DNA of 64,000 nucleotides from CAZEHO01 sp964511945 (GTDB lineage Bacteria > Actinomycetota > Acidimicrobiia > Spongiisociales > UBA11373), in assembly GCA_964511945.1 (NCBI GenBank), contig CAZEHO010000001.1, positions 1-64,000 of the forward strand. The letters run 5' to 3'. Positions 6,469 through 14,572 of the stretch are shown piece after piece. The notes below the pieces were generated by a model. The model searched no databases and was not told where the DNA came from. It was given only the letters and a program-made list of their open reading frames with translations. Each line of letters starts with the position of its first letter. The first letter of the stretch is position 1. A program made the position numbers and the translations under genes.

Positions 6469-7483
6469 GGCGCGTGTTGCTCTCTTCTTCGGCGGCCGTT
6501 CGGCCGAGCATGAGGTCTCTTGTGTCTCCGCCGTCTCGGCGCTGGAGGCTCTCGAAGCGAAAGGCAACGACGTTGTCGCGGTCGGCATCGATCGCGAAGG
6601 AAGGTTCCACCTGGCAGACCCCACCTTGCGCCCCCTTGTGGCCGAAGGGCCCGATGTCCAGTTGCGCGTTCCGGCAGGTGATCTGGCCGGAGATGGGATC
6701 GAAATCCGGTTCGATGTCGCGTTCCCGGTTCTCCACGGACCCTTCGGTGAGGACGGGACGATCCAGGGCCTCTTCGAGATGGCCGAGGTCCCATACGTCG
6801 GATCCGGGGTGCTCGGGTCGGCGGCTGCGATGGACAAGGACGTGGCCAACCGCCTGTTCCGCGACGCCGGTATCCCACAGACACCGTTCGTCGCCGTGCG
6901 AGCCGGCGACTACGCCGGAGATCCGGCGGGAACCCTCGATGGCGTGGTTGCCGAGGTCGGGTACCCGTGCTTCGTCAAGCCGGCTGCACTCGGATCGTCG
7001 GTCGGGATCAGCCGGGCGGAGGATGCCGCCGGCCTCAAGGACGGCCTCGATCAGGCCTTCGGTCACGGTCCCAAAGCCATCGTCGAAGCCGAGTCGACGG
7101 GCCGGGAAATCGAGGTTGCGGTGCTGCAAGGCCCGCGAGCATCGGTCCCCGGCGAGATCGTGGTGCACGGAGGCTGGTACACCTACGACGCCAAGTACCG
7201 CGATGACGCAACCCGGCTGGTGATTCCGGCCCCGCTCTCGGAGGCCGCCACCGCGACCGTCCGCCGGATGGCGATGGAGGCGTTTCAGGCGGTCGACGGT
7301 GCCGGTCTGGCCCGAGTCGATTTCTTCTACGAGGAGGACGGGCGCGGCTTTCTGCTGAACGAGGTGAACACCATGCCGGGGTTCACTCCGAAGTCGATGT
7401 TCCCAATGATGTGGGCGGCCAGCGGGCTGCCCTACGAGGATCTCTGCGACGAATTGGTCGCCCTGGCGCTCGGCGAAGCCTGA
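6467..7483 (+). CDS. ddl: D-alanine--D-alanine ligase
   Basis: ATP-grasp ligase that joins two D-alanines for peptidoglycan precursors; 338 residues, normal length. The N-terminal VALFFGGRSAEHEVSC is the classic Ddl signature. Later come 'VLHGPFGEDGTIQGLFE', GSAAAMDK, the ATP-grasp lysine region FVKPAALGSSVGI, and the C-terminal NEVNTMPGFTPKSMFP. The ATG lies 9 bases after TAGGCT (6452-6457) with no Shine-Dalgarno, suggesting a leaderless transcript. Its start codon overlaps that of the divergent kinase-like gene. A strong hairpin follows at 7516. Confidence 0.97.
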   Translation: MARVALFFGGRSAEHEVSCVSAVSALEALEAKGNDVVAVGIDREGRFHLADPTLRPLVAEGPDVQLRVPAGDLAGDGIEIRFDVAFPVLHGPFGEDGTIQGLFEMAEVPYVGSGVLGSAAAMDKDVANRLFRDAGIPQTPFVAVRAGDYAGDPAGTLDGVVAEVGYPCFVKPAALGSSVGISRAEDAAGLKDGLDQAFGHGPKAIVEAESTGREIEVAVLQGPRASVPGEIVVHGGWYTYDAKYRDDATRLVIPAPLSEAATATVRRMAMEAFQAVDGAGLARVDFFYEEDGRGFLLNEVNTMPGFTPKSMFPMMWAASGLPYEDLCDELVALALGEA

Positions 7484-7515
7484 CCGGCGCGACCGAACAC
7501 GCCGAGAAGCACGCA

Positions 7516-7537
7516 GGCGGGGCCCGATGGCCCCGCC
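7516..7537. terminator. Hairpin between convergent ddl and Lrp-like gene
   Basis: Perfect 9-bp stem, ggcggggcc and ggccccgcc, with a cgat loop. It lies between two convergent genes and could stop transcription from both sides. No uridine run is present. Confidence 0.65.
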
Positions 7538-7562
7538 GATCAACGTCTCGTTTCGGCCTCGC

Positions 7563-7796
7563 TCAGAGCTTGACCACGGGGCAAGTCAGCGTCCGTGTGA
7601 TGCCCTCGATCGCCTGAATGCGGGCCACGACGAGCTTGCCGAGAGAGTCGACGTCGTCCGCCTCAGCATGCACGATCGCGTCGTACGGACCGGTGACTGC
7701 TTCTGCCGACTTCACGCCGGGGATCCCGTCGACCTGCATAGCGACCTGCGCCGCCTTGCCGACCTCAGTCTGGATGAGCACGTAGGCCTCGACCAT
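7563..7796 (-). CDS. Stand-alone Lrp/AsnC effector-binding (RAM) domain protein
   Basis: A 77-residue protein that is only the ligand-binding half of an Lrp/AsnC regulator, beginning MVEAYVLIQTEVGKAAQV and with the core GVKSAEAVTGPYDAIVHAEA. There is no helix-turn-helix. Such stand-alone domains form oligomers and bind small molecules such as amino acids. They are common in actinobacteria and archaea and their role is unclear. An inverted repeat (gcgactc...gagtcgc, 7823-7845) and a TAGAGT box lie upstream on this strand. It is convergent with ddl. Confidence 0.85.
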   Translation of the reverse strand: MVEAYVLIQTEVGKAAQVAMQVDGIPGVKSAEAVTGPYDAIVHAEADDVDSLGKLVVARIQAIEGITRTLTCPVVKL

Positions 7797-7921
7797 GTCA
7801 CTCCTCGCGATGGGCTCTTGCGGCGACTCTACCCGTCGGAGTCGCAATGCGCGATCCAGGGTTCGCCCGCGCGTCACCCACGTTCGGCGAAATGCGAGTT
7901 GCGAGCTGCCGGTTGCGCTGC

Positions 7922-8131
7922 TCAGTACCCGTCCGAACCGATGCGGACTGTGTGGGCATAGAGGCGGTCGTCTTCGGATGCGGTCTCGAAGACGATGCGC
8001 TGACCCTGCCGGAGGGTGCGGAAGATGCTGCCGTCGAGTGCACCGGGTCGGAGAAAGACCTCGGAGCCGGCGTCGGTTGCGATCACGCCGTAGCCGGTGG
8101 CGGGATCGTAGACCTTGACCACACCCTGCAC
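7922..8131 (-). CDS. Small cold-shock-domain-like protein
   Basis: A 69-residue protein beginning MQGVVKVYDPATGYGVI, which resembles the first strands of the cold-shock domain (normally KWFNAEKGFGFI). The RNP-1 phenylalanines are replaced by tyrosine and valine, so nucleic-acid binding may differ. The GTG start lies 2 bases after the rpmB stop codon, with AGAAGG upstream inside rpmB, so the two genes are translationally coupled. A longer frame would overlap rpmB and is not needed. Assignment to the cold-shock fold is moderately sure. Confidence 0.65.
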   Translation of the reverse strand: MQGVVKVYDPATGYGVIATDAGSEVFLRPGALDGSIFRTLRQGQRIVFETASEDDRLYAHTVRIGSDGY

Positions 8132-8133
8132 GG

Positions 8134-8322
8134 TCAGACCTTCTCGACCTTCCCGGCCTTGAGGCAGGAGGTGCACACACGGACGCGACGGGAGTTGCTC
8201 CCGTGCTTCACCCGGATGCGCTGAATATTGGGAAGCCAGCGGCGGCTGGAGCGGCGATGGGAATGGCTGACCTGCTTGCCGACCCAGGGCCCCTTGCCAC
8301 AGATCTCACAGACGTACGACAC
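8134..8322 (-). CDS. rpmB: Ribosomal protein bL28 (zinc-binding form)
   Basis: A 62-residue 50S subunit protein. It has both CxxC pairs, CEIC near the start and CTSC near the end, so it is the zinc-binding C+ form and not the zinc-independent paralog. The middle VSHSHRRSSRRWLPNIQRIR is typical of bL28. It is the first gene of a two-gene reverse unit with the cold-shock-like gene and is divergent from the FakA-like gene. Confidence 0.96.
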   Translation of the reverse strand: MSYVCEICGKGPWVGKQVSHSHRRSSRRWLPNIQRIRVKHGSNSRRVRVCTSCLKAGKVEKV

Positions 8323-8447
8323 CGACAGAATCCTTCTCGGGGAACGGCGTGAGGATACCAGCTAGTGCTGGGTCTCATAAGCTCGGCGTGAACACACCAA
8401 AGGTTGTGTGGCGGGCCGTCTACCAGGAGCGCGCCAGGGGGTATCCG

Positions 8448-8453
8448 TATACT
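8448..8453 (+). promoter_or_regulatory. -10 box of the FakA-like gene
   Basis: TATACT, one base from the TATAAT consensus, ends 9 bases before the TTG codon at 8463. This spacing predicts transcription beginning at or near the start codon, that is, a leaderless message. No convincing -35 element is visible. Confidence 0.55.
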
Positions 8454-8462
8454 CGGCCCGCC

Positions 8463-10088
8463 TTGACCACTGCAACCCTCCACACCGCCGACCTGCAGCG
8501 GGTCCTCGACCGCTATCTGGATCTGCTGCGGACCTATCGCGACGACCTCAACCGCCTCAACGTGTATCCGGTGCCGGACGGTGATACCGGCACCAACATG
8601 GCGCTGACCGTGGAGTCCGTGGTGGAAGCGGCCTCTGATGCCAACCAGATGCCGACGCTGGCTGCGGCGATCGCCCATGGCTCGCTGATGGGGGCGCAGG
8701 GGAACAGCGGCATCATCCTCTCCCAGGTATTGCGCGGGTTCGCCGACGTCATGGGGGATCTGGTCGCGGTCGGGTCGCGGGATCTGGCGGCGGCGCTGCG
8801 CCGGGCTGCCCGGGCCGCCTACGACGCCGTCGGCACTCCCGTCGAGGGCACCATGCTCACGGTGCTTCGGCACGCGGCAGATGAGGCCGAAGCGGCCGTC
8901 GAAGCGGCGGACGATCTTGCAGCCGTCGTCAGCCGCGGGTACGCCAGGGCCGTCGAGTCCCTCGCCGAGACCCCGCAGCTCCTGCCGGTACTCGCCGAGG
9001 CCGGGGTGGTCGACGCCGGCGGCGCCGGCTTCTTGCTGCTGCTGACCGCGTTCGTCGAGGCTGTGACCGGGGAGTCGCCGCCCGTTCCGACCGAGTTCTT
9101 CGCCACGCCGCGGGGCATCGACCGCGCCGCCGGGGGTGAGGTGCTCGATCTCGACGGTCCCCGGTACGAAGTCATGTTCCTGCTCGACGCCGGTGACGAC
9201 GGGGGTCCAGCACTTCGAGAAGTCTGGGCCGGGATCGGAGAGTCCATCGTCGTCGTTGGGGATGCCGGCGGGTGGAACTGCCACATCCACACCGACGACA
9301 TCGGCGGTGCCGTCGAGGCCGGCATTGCGATCGGCACACCTCATCGCATCATCGTGACCGATCTCTTCGAGCAATCGGCCGAGGCCGGTTTCCACGATGA
9401 GCCGTTCGAACCGCTTCCGGCGTTCGCCGCTGCCGCCATCGGGGTGGTTCCGGTCGCCGCCGGCGCCGGCGTTCTGGGCTTGTTCCGGGATGCCGGCGCA
9501 CAGGGCGTCGTCGCTGGAGGCCAGACCATGAATCCGGCGGTGGGCACCCTCCTGGACGTGGTTGATGGGGTGGCGGCAGACACCGTCATCGTGCTGCCGA
9601 ACAACAAGAACATCGTGCCCGCTGCAGAGCAGCTCGATGCACTCTCCCGCAAGCGGGTCCACGTGATTCCGACGGTCACCGTGCCGCAGGGCCTGGCCGC
9701 GATGCTGGCCTATCAGCCCGGGTCCGACCCCGAGCGGGTGATAAACGCAATGCGCGCAGCTGCCGACGGGTGCCGGTCCGGAGAGCTGACTGTGGCGGTG
9801 CGTGATGCCACCACCCCGGAGGGTGCGATCGCCGAGGGCGACTGGCTGGGCCTGGTGGACGGTCGGGTCGAGATCATCTCGGGGGGTGCCATCGAGGCGA
9901 TGACGTCCCTGCTCGAGGCGATCGTCGACGAAGATACCGAAGTGGTGACCCTGGTGACCGGGGCGGACGCCGATGCTGCAGTGGTGACCGCCGCCGAAGC
10001 ATGGCTCGGTCGCCACCGTGCAGAGGTTGAGTTCGACGTGCACGAGGGCGGGCAGCCGCTCTACCCCTACCTGCTCGGAGCAGAATGA
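8463..10088 (+). CDS. DAK2/DhaL-domain kinase, FakA (YloV) family
   Basis: Likely 541 residues. The N-terminal DhaL domain has the nucleotide/magnesium motif VYPVPDGDTGTNM (about residues 34-46), then AQGNSGIILSQ and DAGGAGFLLLL. The remainder is the middle and C-terminal region typical of FakA, including LPNNKNI and HVIPTVTVPQG. Known FakA proteins phosphorylate fatty acids bound to FakB; no fakB is seen nearby. The TTG at 8463 is chosen because it follows the TATACT box and gives the family length. An ATG at 8349 would add 38 poorly conserved residues. The end overlaps recG by 4 bases. Confidence 0.88.
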   Translation: MTTATLHTADLQRVLDRYLDLLRTYRDDLNRLNVYPVPDGDTGTNMALTVESVVEAASDANQMPTLAAAIAHGSLMGAQGNSGIILSQVLRGFADVMGDLVAVGSRDLAAALRRAARAAYDAVGTPVEGTMLTVLRHAADEAEAAVEAADDLAAVVSRGYARAVESLAETPQLLPVLAEAGVVDAGGAGFLLLLTAFVEAVTGESPPVPTEFFATPRGIDRAAGGEVLDLDGPRYEVMFLLDAGDDGGPALREVWAGIGESIVVVGDAGGWNCHIHTDDIGGAVEAGIAIGTPHRIIVTDLFEQSAEAGFHDEPFEPLPAFAAAAIGVVPVAAGAGVLGLFRDAGAQGVVAGGQTMNPAVGTLLDVVDGVAADTVIVLPNNKNIVPAAEQLDALSRKRVHVIPTVTVPQGLAAMLAYQPGSDPERVINAMRAAADGCRSGELTVAVRDATTPEGAIAEGDWLGLVDGRVEIISGGAIEAMTSLLEAIVDEDTEVVTLVTGADADAAVVTAAEAWLGRHRAEVEFDVHEGGQPLYPYLLGAE

Positions 10089-12166
10089 GCGGCCGCAGCC
10101 TCGCCTATCTCTCCGGTATCGACGTGAGGCAGGTCAAAGGCCTCGCCGGCAAGCGGGGGGCGTCGCTGGCAAAGGCCGGTATCACCACGGTCACCGATCT
10201 GCTCCTGCACGTGCCCCGGCGCTACATCGATCGCTCGATGACACGGCCACTCTCCGACCTCCCGGTCGGGGAGGAGGTCACCGCAGTGGCCACGGTGAAG
10301 AAGATTTCGACCCGTCGGCCCCGCCGCAATCTCTCGATCACCGAGGCCACCGTCTTCGACGGGTCGGGCTACCTGTTTGCGGTGTGGTTCAACCAGCCGT
10401 TTCGGGAGCGGCAGCTGAACGAGGGGGCCGAGGTGGCGCTCTCCGGCAAGATCGAGCGCCGCCGGGGGCGGCTCCAGATGAACAGCCCCGATGCGGATGT
10501 GCTGGATCGTCCCGGGGAGTCGCTCGTGACCGGCCGGGTGGTACCGGTCCATCCGTCGGCCGGTGGCATCGGTCCCGGGTATCTGCGGCGGGCGATCCAC
10601 AACGCGTTGCGCCGCTCCGGACGGATCAGCGACCCGCTCCCGACCGAACTGCTTGATCGCCTCGATCTCGCAGATCGTCACTCCGCTCTCAATTCGATCC
10701 ACTTCCCGGAGACGATCGAGGAAACCGAACCGGCCCGGGCCCGGCTGGTCTTCGACGAGCTGTTCCGTCTGGAACTGGCGCTGGCGATGCGGAAGTACCG
10801 GCAGATCGAAGCCGCCGAGGGGATCTCCCATGATCTCGAAGCCGGCCTCGTGAACGCGTTTCTCGACTCACTGCCCTACACCCTGACCGGTGCCCAGCAG
10901 CGGTCGATCGAGGAAATCCAGCACGACATGGCGTCGCCGCATCCGATGCACCGGTTGCTGCAGGGTGAAGTGGGCTCCGGCAAGACGGTCGTCGCCATGG
11001 CCGCACTGTTGAGTGGTGTGCAGGGTGGCTACCAGGGAGCGGTGATGGCACCCACCGAGGTTCTCGCCGAGCAGCACTTCCTCGGGCTGGAGCCGATGGC
11101 GGCGGCGGTCGGTGTCCGAATGGGATTGCTGACGGCGAGTGCTGCGGATCGCACCGAGGTGATCGAGGCCGCCGCGGCGGGAACTGTGGACATCGTCGTC
11201 GGCACCCACGCCCTCATCCAGGAGGGAGTTGGGTTCCAACGACTCGGCATTGCGGTTGTCGACGAGCAGCACCGGTTCGGGGTGCACCAGCGGGTCCAGC
11301 TCAGGGACAAGGCGGAGGGCCCGCAACCCGACCTTCTCATCATGACCGCCACCCCCATCCCGCGGACCCTGTCGATGACCCTGTACGGCGACCTCGATGT
11401 GTCGATCCTTGATGAGATGCCGACCGGCCGGCTGCCCGTCACGACGCAGGTCGTCGGCAAGGATCCGGCAGCGCTCGACGGCGTGTACGAACTCGTCCGC
11501 CGTGAGGTCGCCGCCGGTCATCAGGCGTTCGTGGTGTGCCCGCTGGTAGAGGAGAGCATCAAGCTGCAGGCGGCCTCGGCCACCGCAGAATTCGAGCGGC
11601 TGCAAGGAGTCTTCCCCGAACTGCGGCTCGGCCTGCTGCACGGACAGATGCGATCGGCCGACAAGGAAGCGGTCATGACCAGGATGCGGGCCGGAGAGAT
11701 CGACGTGCTCGTGGCGACCACCGTGATCGAAGTGGGCATCGACATCGCCAACGCCACGGTGATGGTGATCGAGGATGCCGATCGGTTTGGCCTCAGCCAA
11801 CTCCACCAGCTCAGGGGCCGGGTCGGCCGCGGTCCGGCGGCCGCTACCTGTGTGCTCATCTCGGAACCGGGGACGGCGGAGGCCGAGGCCCGGCTCGCCG
11901 CGATGGCGGCGACCACCGACGGGTTCCGTCTGGCTGAGGAGGATCTGCGGATCCGCGGCCAGGGGACGGTATTCGGCGCCCGTCAGGCCGGCATCGCCGA
12001 CATGAAGCTTGCTGACATCCTGCGCGATGCCGCAACGCTCATCAGTGCCCGTCGCGAGGCATTTGCCCTGGTGGCATCCGATCCACAGCTCGCCGAACAT
12101 CCGGAACTGGCCGCCGAGATTCGGGCGTTGCTCGGTGAGGAGGTCGAATGGCTGTTCATCTCGTGA
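10085..12166 (+). CDS. recG: ATP-dependent DNA helicase RecG
   Basis: A 693-residue superfamily 2 helicase that remodels stalled forks and Holliday junctions. The N-terminal wedge/OB region is followed by Walker A GEVGSGKTVVAM, the DEQH box VVDEQHRFGVHQR, motif III TATPIPRTLSMT, and motifs V/VI including ATTVIEVGIDIANATVMV and QLRGRVGRG. The C-terminal RecG domain follows. Start and stop overlaps (ATGA with the FakA-like gene, 10 bases before rsmD) place it in a continuous operon. The recG neighbourhood with fakA-like and rsmD-coaD is common in bacteria. Confidence 0.98.
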   Translation: MSGRSLAYLSGIDVRQVKGLAGKRGASLAKAGITTVTDLLLHVPRRYIDRSMTRPLSDLPVGEEVTAVATVKKISTRRPRRNLSITEATVFDGSGYLFAVWFNQPFRERQLNEGAEVALSGKIERRRGRLQMNSPDADVLDRPGESLVTGRVVPVHPSAGGIGPGYLRRAIHNALRRSGRISDPLPTELLDRLDLADRHSALNSIHFPETIEETEPARARLVFDELFRLELALAMRKYRQIEAAEGISHDLEAGLVNAFLDSLPYTLTGAQQRSIEEIQHDMASPHPMHRLLQGEVGSGKTVVAMAALLSGVQGGYQGAVMAPTEVLAEQHFLGLEPMAAAVGVRMGLLTASAADRTEVIEAAAAGTVDIVVGTHALIQEGVGFQRLGIAVVDEQHRFGVHQRVQLRDKAEGPQPDLLIMTATPIPRTLSMTLYGDLDVSILDEMPTGRLPVTTQVVGKDPAALDGVYELVRREVAAGHQAFVVCPLVEESIKLQAASATAEFERLQGVFPELRLGLLHGQMRSADKEAVMTRMRAGEIDVLVATTVIEVGIDIANATVMVIEDADRFGLSQLHQLRGRVGRGPAAATCVLISEPGTAEAEARLAAMAATTDGFRLAEEDLRIRGQGTVFGARQAGIADMKLADILRDAATLISARREAFALVASDPQLAEHPELAAEIRALLGEEVEWLFIS

Positions 12167-12176
12167 GCGGGCCGCT

Positions 12177-12716
12177 GTGAGGATCATCGCCGGAGCCGCC
12201 AAGGGGAGGCGCCTGCGATCGATCGGCGGCGACACCCGGCCGATGACGGACCGGGTGCGGGAGGCGGTCTTCTCATCGCTCGGCGACCGGGTCGTCGGGG
12301 CCGTCGTCGCCGACCTGTTTGCCGGCACCGGCAGTATCGGCCTCGAGGCGCTGAGCCGCGGAGCAGCTGCGGTGACCTTTGTCGAGCGCTCCCGGCGGGC
12401 CCTCGGTGTGCTGCGCTCCAACGTCGACGCGGTCGGCCTCGGGGGGTCGGTGATCGCCGGCGACGTGGAGCTGTGGCTGGGGGAGAGCAGCGGGGTCCTC
12501 GATCTGGTGTTCGTTGACCCTCCGTACGCCCTCTCGCTACCGTCCGTGGAGAGCATCCTCGGCCGTCTGGCGGCCCGGATGGCGGAGGGCGGAATTGTGG
12601 TCCTCCACCGCCGGGTCGGAACGTCGCCGGCGGAGGCGCCGGCCGGAATGGAGATCGCCGACCGGCGGTGTTACGGAGACAGCGAGATCAGCCGCATTGT
12701 GAAGGAGACGTCGTGA
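12177..12716 (+). CDS. rsmD: 16S rRNA (guanine966-N2)-methyltransferase RsmD
   Basis: A 179-residue SAM-dependent methyltransferase that modifies 16S rRNA during 30S assembly. The start MRIIAGAAKGRRL, the SAM loop VADLFAGTGSIGLEALSRGA and the catalytic VFVDPPY are diagnostic. GTG at 12177 was chosen because it gives the family N-terminus; an upstream open frame runs back into recG and is not supported. Its stop codon overlaps the coaD start. Confidence 0.96.
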   Translation: MRIIAGAAKGRRLRSIGGDTRPMTDRVREAVFSSLGDRVVGAVVADLFAGTGSIGLEALSRGAAAVTFVERSRRALGVLRSNVDAVGLGGSVIAGDVELWLGESSGVLDLVFVDPPYALSLPSVESILGRLAARMAEGGIVVLHRRVGTSPAEAPAGMEIADRRCYGDSEISRIVKETS

Positions 12717-13195
12717 CCACCGCTCTGGTGCCCGGAAGCTTCGATCCCCCGACCAACGGACACATCGATGTCGTCGAACGTGTCGCCAGTGTGTTTGGGC
12801 GTGTGGTGATCGGTGTGGTCGGGAACCCATCGAAGAGTCCGCTGTTCACGGCCGAAGAGCGCATCGACATGCTGACCGAGATCTTCGAGGACTTCCCGCA
12901 CATCGAGGTTGCCGCGTTCGACGGTCTCCTGGTGGATCTGGCACGTGATGTGGGAGCCGACGTCATCGTGAAGGGCCTGCGGGCGATGACGGACTTCGAT
13001 TACGAACTTCAGTTGGCCCAGATGAACCGGCATCTGTCGGGCATCATGACCATGTTCGTGGCGACCAAGCCGGCGCTCGGCTATCTCTCGTCGTCACTCA
13101 TCAAGGAAGTCGCCAGCCTCGGGGGTTCGGTGGACGAACTGGTCCCGGAGCTTGTGGCGTCCGCGTTGAAGGAGCGGTTCGCTGATGACGGATGA
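12713..13195 (+). CDS. coaD: Phosphopantetheine adenylyltransferase
   Basis: A 160-residue enzyme of coenzyme A synthesis; it transfers AMP from ATP to 4'-phosphopantetheine. The N-terminal PGSFDPPTNGHIDVVERV carries the T/HxGH nucleotidyl-transfer motif. VKGLRAMTDFDYELQLAQMN and YLSSSLIKEV (the ISSTxxR-like motif) complete the fold. The GTG start overlaps the rsmD stop and is preceded by AAGGAG. The last 11 bases overlap the next gene. Confidence 0.97.
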   Translation: MTTALVPGSFDPPTNGHIDVVERVASVFGRVVIGVVGNPSKSPLFTAEERIDMLTEIFEDFPHIEVAAFDGLLVDLARDVGADVIVKGLRAMTDFDYELQLAQMNRHLSGIMTMFVATKPALGYLSSSLIKEVASLGGSVDELVPELVASALKERFADDG

Positions 13196-13757
13196 ACCCA
13201 TCGAGCCGGCCGAACTCGACGATGAAGCCTTTCTCGAGACCCCGAACGACTACGGGGATGCGATCCCGGTGCCGCGCCGGGTGGGGGAACTGCAGGAGCT
13301 CGTTGACGAGTTGATCCTCGCCGTCGAAGGTGCCAGGACGGTGCCGCTGTCGGCAAATGTGATGCTCGATCGTGAGCGGCTGCTGGACATGCTGTACCGC
13401 CTCCGTGACGAACTCCCCGATGAGCTGCGCATGGCCCGGTGGATGGTTCGGGAACGTGAGTCGTTCGTCGCCCGGACGAACGAGAAGGCCCGGGAGATGA
13501 TCGAACGGGCGCGAGCGCGATCCGAGGAGCTCGTCAGCGAGTCCTACATCGTCAAGGAAGCGGTTGACGAGGCGAATGCAATGATCCGCCACGCCGAATC
13601 CGAAGCCACTCGGATCCGGCTCGAGGCCGAGGACTACAGCGATCGGGCGTTTGAAGAGACCGAGGCCGTGCTCGACGACCTGCTGGGCCAGGTCCGTCAG
13701 GCCCGGGCCGAACTGCACCAGGCCCGGCGGCCACCAGCCCCCGACGACCGGCTTTAG
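13185..13757 (+). CDS. SepIVA-like DivIVA-domain coiled-coil protein
   Basis: A 190-residue acidic protein. The first 45 residues are disordered, followed by VPLSANVMLDRERLLDML and a long alanine/glutamate-rich coiled coil to about residue 180. This matches the actinobacterial family containing mycobacterial SepIVA (Rv2927c), a DivIVA-related septation and polar-growth factor. The context supports this: in mycobacteria the gene also sits beside the DUF177 gene and near rnc. Frequently annotated as ATP synthase b-like because of the coiled coil, which is misleading. Confidence 0.82.
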   Translation: MTDEPIEPAELDDEAFLETPNDYGDAIPVPRRVGELQELVDELILAVEGARTVPLSANVMLDRERLLDMLYRLRDELPDELRMARWMVRERESFVARTNEKAREMIERARARSEELVSESYIVKEAVDEANAMIRHAESEATRIRLEAEDYSDRAFEETEAVLDDLLGQVRQARAELHQARRPPAPDDRL

Positions 13758-13793
13758 TCCCGGCACCTCCCGGGCTGGCGCTGCGGTCCCCGG

Positions 13794-13799
13794 TAAACT
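13794..13799 (+). promoter_or_regulatory. -10 box for the DUF177-rpmF-plsX-rnc run
   Basis: TAAACT, 10 bases before the ATG at 13810, in the short gap after the SepIVA-like gene. The spacing is that of a leaderless start. No clear -35 is seen. Confidence 0.5.
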
Positions 13800-13809
13800 C
13801 CCGAACTCG

Positions 13810-14316
13810 ATGGCTGTATCGCCCTCATCCCCCTTCCGGATTCCGGTCTCCGACTTGCTGCAGGAGGCCGGGCGCCGCCGCGCCGTCGTGATCGAAACCC
13901 CGGTTGATTGGAGCCTCGAGCTCAGCAGGCTTGACCCCGATGCCCCGCTGACTGCGGAGCTGTCGCTCGAAAGCCTGCCGACCGGTCTGTTGGTTCGGGG
14001 CCGCGCAATCGCCCCGGTTCGGCACACCTGTCACCGGTGCGTGACCGAGTGGACCGAGGAGATCACTGCCGAGGTCGCAGAGCTGCTGGGGACCGATGAG
14101 GACGACGACTATCGCCTCGACGGCGACGTCGCCGACGTGGAAGCACCGATCCGCGACGCCGTGCTGCTGCTGGTGCCGCTGGTGCCCACCTGCAGCGAGG
14201 ACTGTGCCGGGCTTTGCTCTGTGTGCGGAACCGACTTGAATACGGGCACCTGCCCGGGCCATGAGGATGAGCCCGACACGCCCTTCGCAGCCCTGCGGGG
14301 GCTGCTTGAACCCTGA
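13810..14316 (+). CDS. DUF177 (YceD) family protein
   Basis: A 168-residue protein of the YceD/DUF177 family, implicated in 23S rRNA accumulation and usually encoded just before rpmF, as here. The cysteine pairs CHRC (about residues 75-78) and C-x3-C plus CSVC (SEDCAGLCSVCG) suggest a metal site. The ATG lies 10 bases after TAAACT (13794-13799) with no Shine-Dalgarno, a clear leaderless pattern, so a new transcript probably starts here within the cluster. Confidence 0.92.
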   Translation: MAVSPSSPFRIPVSDLLQEAGRRRAVVIETPVDWSLELSRLDPDAPLTAELSLESLPTGLLVRGRAIAPVRHTCHRCVTEWTEEITAEVAELLGTDEDDDYRLDGDVADVEAPIRDAVLLLVPLVPTCSEDCAGLCSVCGTDLNTGTCPGHEDEPDTPFAALRGLLEP

Positions 14317-14340
14317 CGATCGATTGAGGAGTGCGCGCCG

Positions 14341-14517
14341 ATGGCGGTTCCCAAGAAGAAGATGTCCCGCTCCCGGACCCGGCGGCGGAAGGCCACCTGG
14401 AAGGTCAGTGCTCCCCATACGGTTCGCTGCCCCCAGTGCGATTCGCCGAAGCTGCCACACCGGGCTTGTCCCGAGTGCGGCACCTACAAGGGCCGGGAGG
14501 TCCTGACCGAGAGCTGA
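14341..14517 (+). CDS. rpmF: Ribosomal protein bL32
   Basis: A 58-residue 50S subunit protein beginning MAVPKKKMSRSRTRRRK, the standard bL32 start. It has a zinc ribbon made of CPQC and CPEC pairs, so it is the zinc-binding form. It lies 24 bases after the DUF177 gene and 55 bases before plsX, the widely conserved yceD-rpmF-plsX order. TTGAGGAG precedes the ATG. Confidence 0.97.
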   Translation: MAVPKKKMSRSRTRRRKATWKVSAPHTVRCPQCDSPKLPHRACPECGTYKGREVLTES

Positions 14518-14572
14518 GCCCGGTGAGGCCACCAGCTCCTCGCCGTGCCGCGATGCCGTCGAAGGCATCGTC

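Noticed and set aside
8208..10043. Long reverse-strand frame of 611 codons
   Set aside because: It lies wholly opposite the FakA-like gene and rpmB. High-GC genes give long open frames on the opposite strand. The translation is His/Arg/Gly-rich without domain features.
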